The position numbers and the translations under genes were made by a program. This document shows, piece after piece, positions 60,331 to 64,000 of a stretch of 64,000 bases of DNA. Numbering within the stretch: position 1 is the stretch's first letter; every line of letters starts with the position of its first letter. Under the pieces are notes generated by a model, which saw only the letters and a list, made by a program, of their open reading frames with translations, did no database searches and was not told the DNA's origin. This DNA is from Citromicrobium sp. JLT1363 (GTDB taxonomy: Bacteria > Pseudomonadota > Alphaproteobacteria > Sphingomonadales > Sphingomonadaceae), in assembly GCF_000186705.1 (NCBI RefSeq), contig NZ_AEUE01000001.1, positions 248,001-312,000 on the forward strand, read 5' to 3'.

Positions 60331-62438
60331 GCTGGAAACGACAGGTCCGGCCAGTGCGCCGGGGTGTCAAGAAAGGCTGCCCTGTCCTCGTCGGTCCGGC
60401 TGCTCCCGGCGACATAAAAGGCGTGCCGGATGTTTTCAATCCGCCAGCTTTTCGATGCCACGTCGTAGTAGGCGAAGTCACGCGGGGTCAGCGTGAACGA
60501 CACTGTCGCGCTGGCGCCGGGATCGAGCGTGATCCTCTCGAACCCGCGCAGCAGCTTGACCGGGCGACCGACTTCGGAGCCGGGAAAGCCGACATAGCAT
60601 TGCGCGATCTCGTCCGCGCGAAGCGATCCGGTGTTGGTGACCTGAGCGCGCACGATAATCTCGTCGTCTGCCAGTTCGGCCTCGGCCGCGCCGTATTCGA
60701 ACTGCGTGTAGCTGAGCCCGAAACCGAACGGGTAGGCCGCCTCGATCCCCTCGGCATCCAGCTTGGTATAGCCATGCAGGGGGCCATACTCGATCGCCAG
60801 CGCAGCCGGATCGAAGAAGGGCAGGTGATCCGCATCCCTGGGGACGGTGAAGGGCAGTTTGCCGCTGGGCACGCGTTCGCCGAAAAGCACGCGGGCGATG
60901 GCAGTGCCGCCTTCCATGCCCGAATACCAGGTCATCGCGATGGCGCCGACTTCCATGTGCCAGGCGTTCTTCATGATTGCGCTGCCGCCGACGAGCGCGA
61001 CCGCAACCTTCGGATGCCGCGCGCCGATCCTGGCGATCAGCGTTTCGTCCTGGGGCTTGAGGCGCAGGTGATGGCGGTCGCCGCCGCTGGTCGAGAGCGC
61101 GTTGGGATCGTCATCCTCAAGCGCCTCGTCGCCGGGGATGAACTCCCCTTCCTCTCGCCAGGTGAAACCTTTTACGCACAACACCGCATCGGCATTTTCG
61201 GCGACTGCCACGGCGCGGTCGTGGTCCGACCCATCGTCGAACAGGATGTCGACATGCTCGCCCACCAGCCTGCGCAGACCTTCGAGGATCGTCACCGAAT
61301 AGGGCGGCGTCACCCGGCTCGATCCCTTGTCGCCCAGGTTTTCGACATCGGCGAGCTGGCCGATGACCGCGAGCGATGAAAGGCTCTCCCTATCGAAAGG
61401 CAGGACGCCTTCGTTCTTGAGCAGGACGATGCTCTTCTCCGCCGCTTCGAGCGCGAGCGCGACGTGCTCTTCGCAGGCCAGGTGGTCGACCGAGTATTCC
61501 TGCGGATCGGGCTCGCGGGCGAAGCGCAACTGCGTGCGCAGGATGCGGCGCACTGAGTCGTCCACGCTCGCTTCGGACACTTCGCCCTCGTTGACCGCCG
61601 CGACCAGCCGCTTGCCGAACTTCACGCCCTCCGGGTTCTCGATATCGAGCCCGGCTTCGACCGCGTCGGGCCCGTGCACGCCCAGGACCCAGTCCGAATG
61701 GACGAAGCCCTTGAAGCCCCAGTCGTTCTTCAGAATGTCGGTCAGCAATTGCCGGTTATGCGCGCAGTAGTCGCCGTTGACCTTGTTGTACGCGCTCATC
61801 ACCGAACCGCAGCCGGCATCCAGCGTGCGCTTGAAATGGGGGAGGTAGACTTCGCGCAGGGTCCGCTCGTCGATTGACACGTCGATCTTGAAGCGCGTGT
61901 TCTCCACGCTGTTGACCGCGAAGTGCTTCACCGTGGCGATTACGTTGTGGGTCTGGACGCCGCGGCACAGGGCCGCGCCGAATTCGCCCAGCTGGAACGG
62001 GTCCTCGCCATAGGTTTCCTGCGCGCGGCCCCAGCCGGGATGGCGCAGCAGGTTGATGCAGATATTGCCCGAGAGCGTGACGCCCAGCGCACGTGCCTCC
62101 ACGCCCATCGCCCGGCCGATCCGTTCTTCCAGATCGAGGTCGAAGGTCGCCGCGCGGGCCATCGGCACGGGGAAGCAGGTGGTCGCTTCCTTGTGGCGCA
62201 CGCCGCGCGGCCCGTCCGAGAAATAGAGCGGCTCGATCTCCAGCCGCTCGCACCCGCTGCCCGCCGCATAGGCACGCTGGCCGAACTGCCGGTTGTCGAC
62301 CTGCGTGAAGTAGTAATGAAATCCGTGGCCGGACATCATGCGGACCTTCTCTTCGAGGGTCAGCTCCTCCAGCAGGCCGTCGATCTCGGCCTCGATCGCC
62401 GGATCGGGCTGCGCGGTATTGAAGTCTTCGAAAGGCAT
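60327..62438 (-). CDS. Beta-glycosidase, glycoside hydrolase family 3
   Basis: 703 residues, no signal peptide, so cytoplasmic. GH3 features: LTLEEKVRMMSG, LYFSDGPRGVR, LGVTLSGNICINLLRHPGWGRAQETYGEDP, TVKHFAVNS, FVHSDWVLGVHG with nucleophile D249, a (beta/alpha)6 sandwich domain from about 330 (SIVLLKNEGVLPF, VGGSAIM, WYSGMEGG, GKLPFTVP), and a C-terminal fibronectin-like domain (PFGFGLSYTQFEYG, CYVGFPGS). It removes a terminal beta-linked sugar from a glycoside. Six bases downstream of the GPH transporter, so imported glycosides are its likely substrates. Confidence 0.94.
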   Translation of the reverse strand: MPFEDFNTAQPDPAIEAEIDGLLEELTLEEKVRMMSGHGFHYYFTQVDNRQFGQRAYAAGSGCERLEIEPLYFSDGPRGVRHKEATTCFPVPMARAATFDLDLEERIGRAMGVEARALGVTLSGNICINLLRHPGWGRAQETYGEDPFQLGEFGAALCRGVQTHNVIATVKHFAVNSVENTRFKIDVSIDERTLREVYLPHFKRTLDAGCGSVMSAYNKVNGDYCAHNRQLLTDILKNDWGFKGFVHSDWVLGVHGPDAVEAGLDIENPEGVKFGKRLVAAVNEGEVSEASVDDSVRRILRTQLRFAREPDPQEYSVDHLACEEHVALALEAAEKSIVLLKNEGVLPFDRESLSSLAVIGQLADVENLGDKGSSRVTPPYSVTILEGLRRLVGEHVDILFDDGSDHDRAVAVAENADAVLCVKGFTWREEGEFIPGDEALEDDDPNALSTSGGDRHHLRLKPQDETLIARIGARHPKVAVALVGGSAIMKNAWHMEVGAIAMTWYSGMEGGTAIARVLFGERVPSGKLPFTVPRDADHLPFFDPAALAIEYGPLHGYTKLDAEGIEAAYPFGFGLSYTQFEYGAAEAELADDEIIVRAQVTNTGSLRADEIAQCYVGFPGSEVGRPVKLLRGFERITLDPGASATVSFTLTPRDFAYYDVASKSWRIENIRHAFYVAGSSRTDEDRAAFLDTPAHWPDLSFPA

Positions 62439-62444
62439 TCGGTA

Positions 62445-63833
62445 TCAGGTCCCTTGATTGCGTGGCTGGCGGTCCGCGATGTCGCGCACGATCTGGCCGT
62501 GCAGGACGCGATCCAGCGGGAATTTGATGACGAGGGGCAGGCAGATCAGCCCGGTGGCGAGCGGCACGAGCGAGACGAGCGCCTTGATCCCGAACAGCGC
62601 AGTGGCCGTCTGCGGCTGGTTGGCAATGTAACCGAAGGCGTCGAGCAGCAGACCCGCCATCAGCGTTGCGAAGCCGAGCGACAGCTTTTGCGCGAAGGAC
62701 ACAGCGCCGAAGATGATCGCGTCTATCCTGACGCCGGTTTTCCATTCGCCGAATTCGACCGTGTCGGGGATGATCGCCCAGATGCTGAAATAGTGGGCCG
62801 CCCCGCCGATCGCGCCAAGCACGAAGAGCGGCGTCACCACCCCGACCTGCTGCACCGGATTGATGAACAGCAGGAATGTGCTGCAGATCGAGATGACGGT
62901 GCCGGCCAGCCAGACCCGGCGCTTGCCGAACCTCTGCGCAAGCACACCCCAAAGCGGCACGAAGATCATCAGCGAGACCGCCACGCTGACCAGCACCAGA
63001 CCGGTCATATCCTCCGCATCGAGGTTGTACTTGAGGTAATAGAGGACACCCTTGTTGGCGACCGTCATGCCCGACATGCCGACGACGATGATCGCAAAGG
63101 CATAGAGGAAAGCAGAATTGCCGCGCAGGCCCGCAAACGTCTGCTTCAGCGAGGGGTGGCGGGGCGCCTCGAGCGGTCGGGCGGGTTCTCGGACCACCGT
63201 GCCGCACAGCAGGATCGCCACCAGCCCGAGCCCGGCGTAGATCATCGCGATCCGCTCGAACCCGAGCGCGAGATCGCCTGCCCCCAGCGCATCGGCACCG
63301 GCCCGGGTGAGTCCGGCAACCACCACGCCCGCGGCGGTGGCGAAGACCATCCGGTGCACCGCCAGCCTGCTGCGTTCGTCCGCATCGCTGGTCATGCTGG
63401 CGGAGAGCGAGCTGTAGGGAACGCTAACCACGGTGTAGCAGGTGCGAAACAGCAGCTGCGATCCGAAGGCGTAAGCCACCATCGCGCCCACGCCCGCTTC
63501 CGGAATGCTGAACATCAGCCAGAAGGAAATGCCCAGCGGCAGCGCGCCGAGCAGCAGGTAGGGCCGGAATTTCCCGAGCCTGCTGTTGGTCCGGCCGATC
63601 AGATACCCCGCCACCGGATCGGTCACCGCATCCCACAGCATCGCGCCGAAGATGATCGTGCCGGAAGCGATATTCGATAGCCCGATAACATCGGTATAAA
63701 AGAACATGGCGAACAGGTTCGTCGTGTTCCAGAATATATTGATCCCGAAATCGCCGACGCCAAATCCCAGTCGCCTGAAAAATCCGAGCCGTGAAGACGC
63801 CTCGTCCCTGGCGGCATATAATGCCTGATCCAT
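62445..63833 (-). CDS. GPH-family sugar/cation symporter
   Basis: 462 residues with 12 helices. FFRRLGFGVGDFGINIFWNTTNLFAMFFYTDVIGL and DAVTDPVAGYLIGRTNSRLGKFRPYLLL carry the GPH signature; TSDADERSRLAVHRMVFA is the second conserved loop. GGGAGAGAT sits just before the ATG at 63833, and the upstream open frame lacks features. As the first gene of the block it sits beside the GH3 glycosidase and probably imports its glycoside substrate using a cation gradient. Confidence 0.93.
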   Translation of the reverse strand: MDQALYAARDEASSRLGFFRRLGFGVGDFGINIFWNTTNLFAMFFYTDVIGLSNIASGTIIFGAMLWDAVTDPVAGYLIGRTNSRLGKFRPYLLLGALPLGISFWLMFSIPEAGVGAMVAYAFGSQLLFRTCYTVVSVPYSSLSASMTSDADERSRLAVHRMVFATAAGVVVAGLTRAGADALGAGDLALGFERIAMIYAGLGLVAILLCGTVVREPARPLEAPRHPSLKQTFAGLRGNSAFLYAFAIIVVGMSGMTVANKGVLYYLKYNLDAEDMTGLVLVSVAVSLMIFVPLWGVLAQRFGKRRVWLAGTVISICSTFLLFINPVQQVGVVTPLFVLGAIGGAAHYFSIWAIIPDTVEFGEWKTGVRIDAIIFGAVSFAQKLSLGFATLMAGLLLDAFGYIANQPQTATALFGIKALVSLVPLATGLICLPLVIKFPLDRVLHGQIVRDIADRQPRNQGT

Positions 63834-64000
63834 ATCTCTCCCTTCGGGCGTCTCCAGACTCCATTTAAGAGCCCGGCGCTCCGACAATTCATGGGAAGAG
63901 GGCCGCAACGCCGTCTCCCTGAAAATTTTTTCACATGACGACTGGCGCGCCAAGGTGGCCGGAGCTATAGGTTCAAAACCATCCAGTTGGAAGGAAAAAA
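63834..64000 (-). promoter_or_regulatory. Promoter region of the minus-strand block
   Basis: 167 bases without a gene up to the window end. It contains ATCCAGTTGGAA at 63981-63992, a near match to the inverted repeat at 59567, and an A-rich end (GGAAGGAAAAAA), which would suit the ribosome site of a divergent gene starting beyond base 64000. Confidence 0.4.

Noticed and set aside
17180-63833. A complete steroid-degradation cluster
   Set aside because: Paired acyl-CoA dehydrogenases and a Baeyer-Villiger-type enzyme are suggestive, but no ketosteroid dehydrogenase, 9-alpha-hydroxylase or ring-cleavage dioxygenase is present.

Overview
The window is a high-GC chromosomal segment of an alphaproteobacterium, most likely a sphingomonad of the Erythrobacteraceae type. 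This placement rests on four large TonB-dependent receptors, many periplasmic type-B carboxylesterases, sphingomonad-like housekeeping proteins, and long GC-rich antisense reading frames that are only shadows of real genes. I saw no rRNA, insertion sequence, CRISPR array or prophage. There is one tRNA, tRNA-Gly(GCC).

Positions 1-12000 are mostly core genome. They hold the end of nrdA, small membrane proteins, a DUF2171 protein and nrdB. Next comes a short accessory patch (about 2940-4245) with an AT-rich Doc/Fic-like gene and a DUF2442 gene. After that come a membrane-anchored SNase-like nuclease, small envelope proteins, an argB-yggT-folD-lipoprotein-marC gene string, a thioredoxin/LON-domain pair and the tRNA. 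Positions 12000-17200 carry a histidine-rich, ZnuD-like TonB receptor behind a strong inverted repeat, a DoxX protein, a saccharopine-dehydrogenase-like reductase and an unknown secreted protein.

From about 17 kb to the end the window is a catabolic region. The first part (17-39.5 kb) mixes TonB receptors, an alpha/beta hydrolase, five type-B carboxylesterases, a DapA-like protein and an MmgE/PrpD-like protein that both carry twin-arginine export signals, an amidohydrolase, a TesB thioesterase and three TetR regulators. Three divergent promoter regions here share one spaced motif, TGACA-N4-AACCAAT, which suggests a local regulon. The second part (39.6-47.3 kb) is beta-oxidation: a FadB-like bifunctional enzyme, a thiolase translationally coupled to an acyl-CoA synthetase, a serine hydrolase and a regulator with two TetR modules. 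The third part (47.3-63.8 kb) is a tightly packed minus-strand block. In transcription order it encodes a sugar-type (GPH) transporter, a GH3 beta-glycosidase, a TetR regulator, a carboxylesterase, a Baeyer-Villiger-type monooxygenase, a short-chain dehydrogenase, an acyl-CoA dehydrogenase, two more GPH transporters, a pair of adjacent acyl-CoA dehydrogenases and another MFS transporter.

My overall inference is that 17-64 kb encodes uptake and stepwise breakdown of a glycosylated and/or esterified hydrophobic natural product. The outer membrane would be crossed by TonB receptors and esters cleaved in the periplasm. Import would use GPH/MFS carriers, followed by deglycosylation, oxidation of a ketone to an ester, and beta-oxidation of the acid. 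The substrate cannot be read from the sequence, and no ring-cleavage genes for steroids or aromatics were seen.
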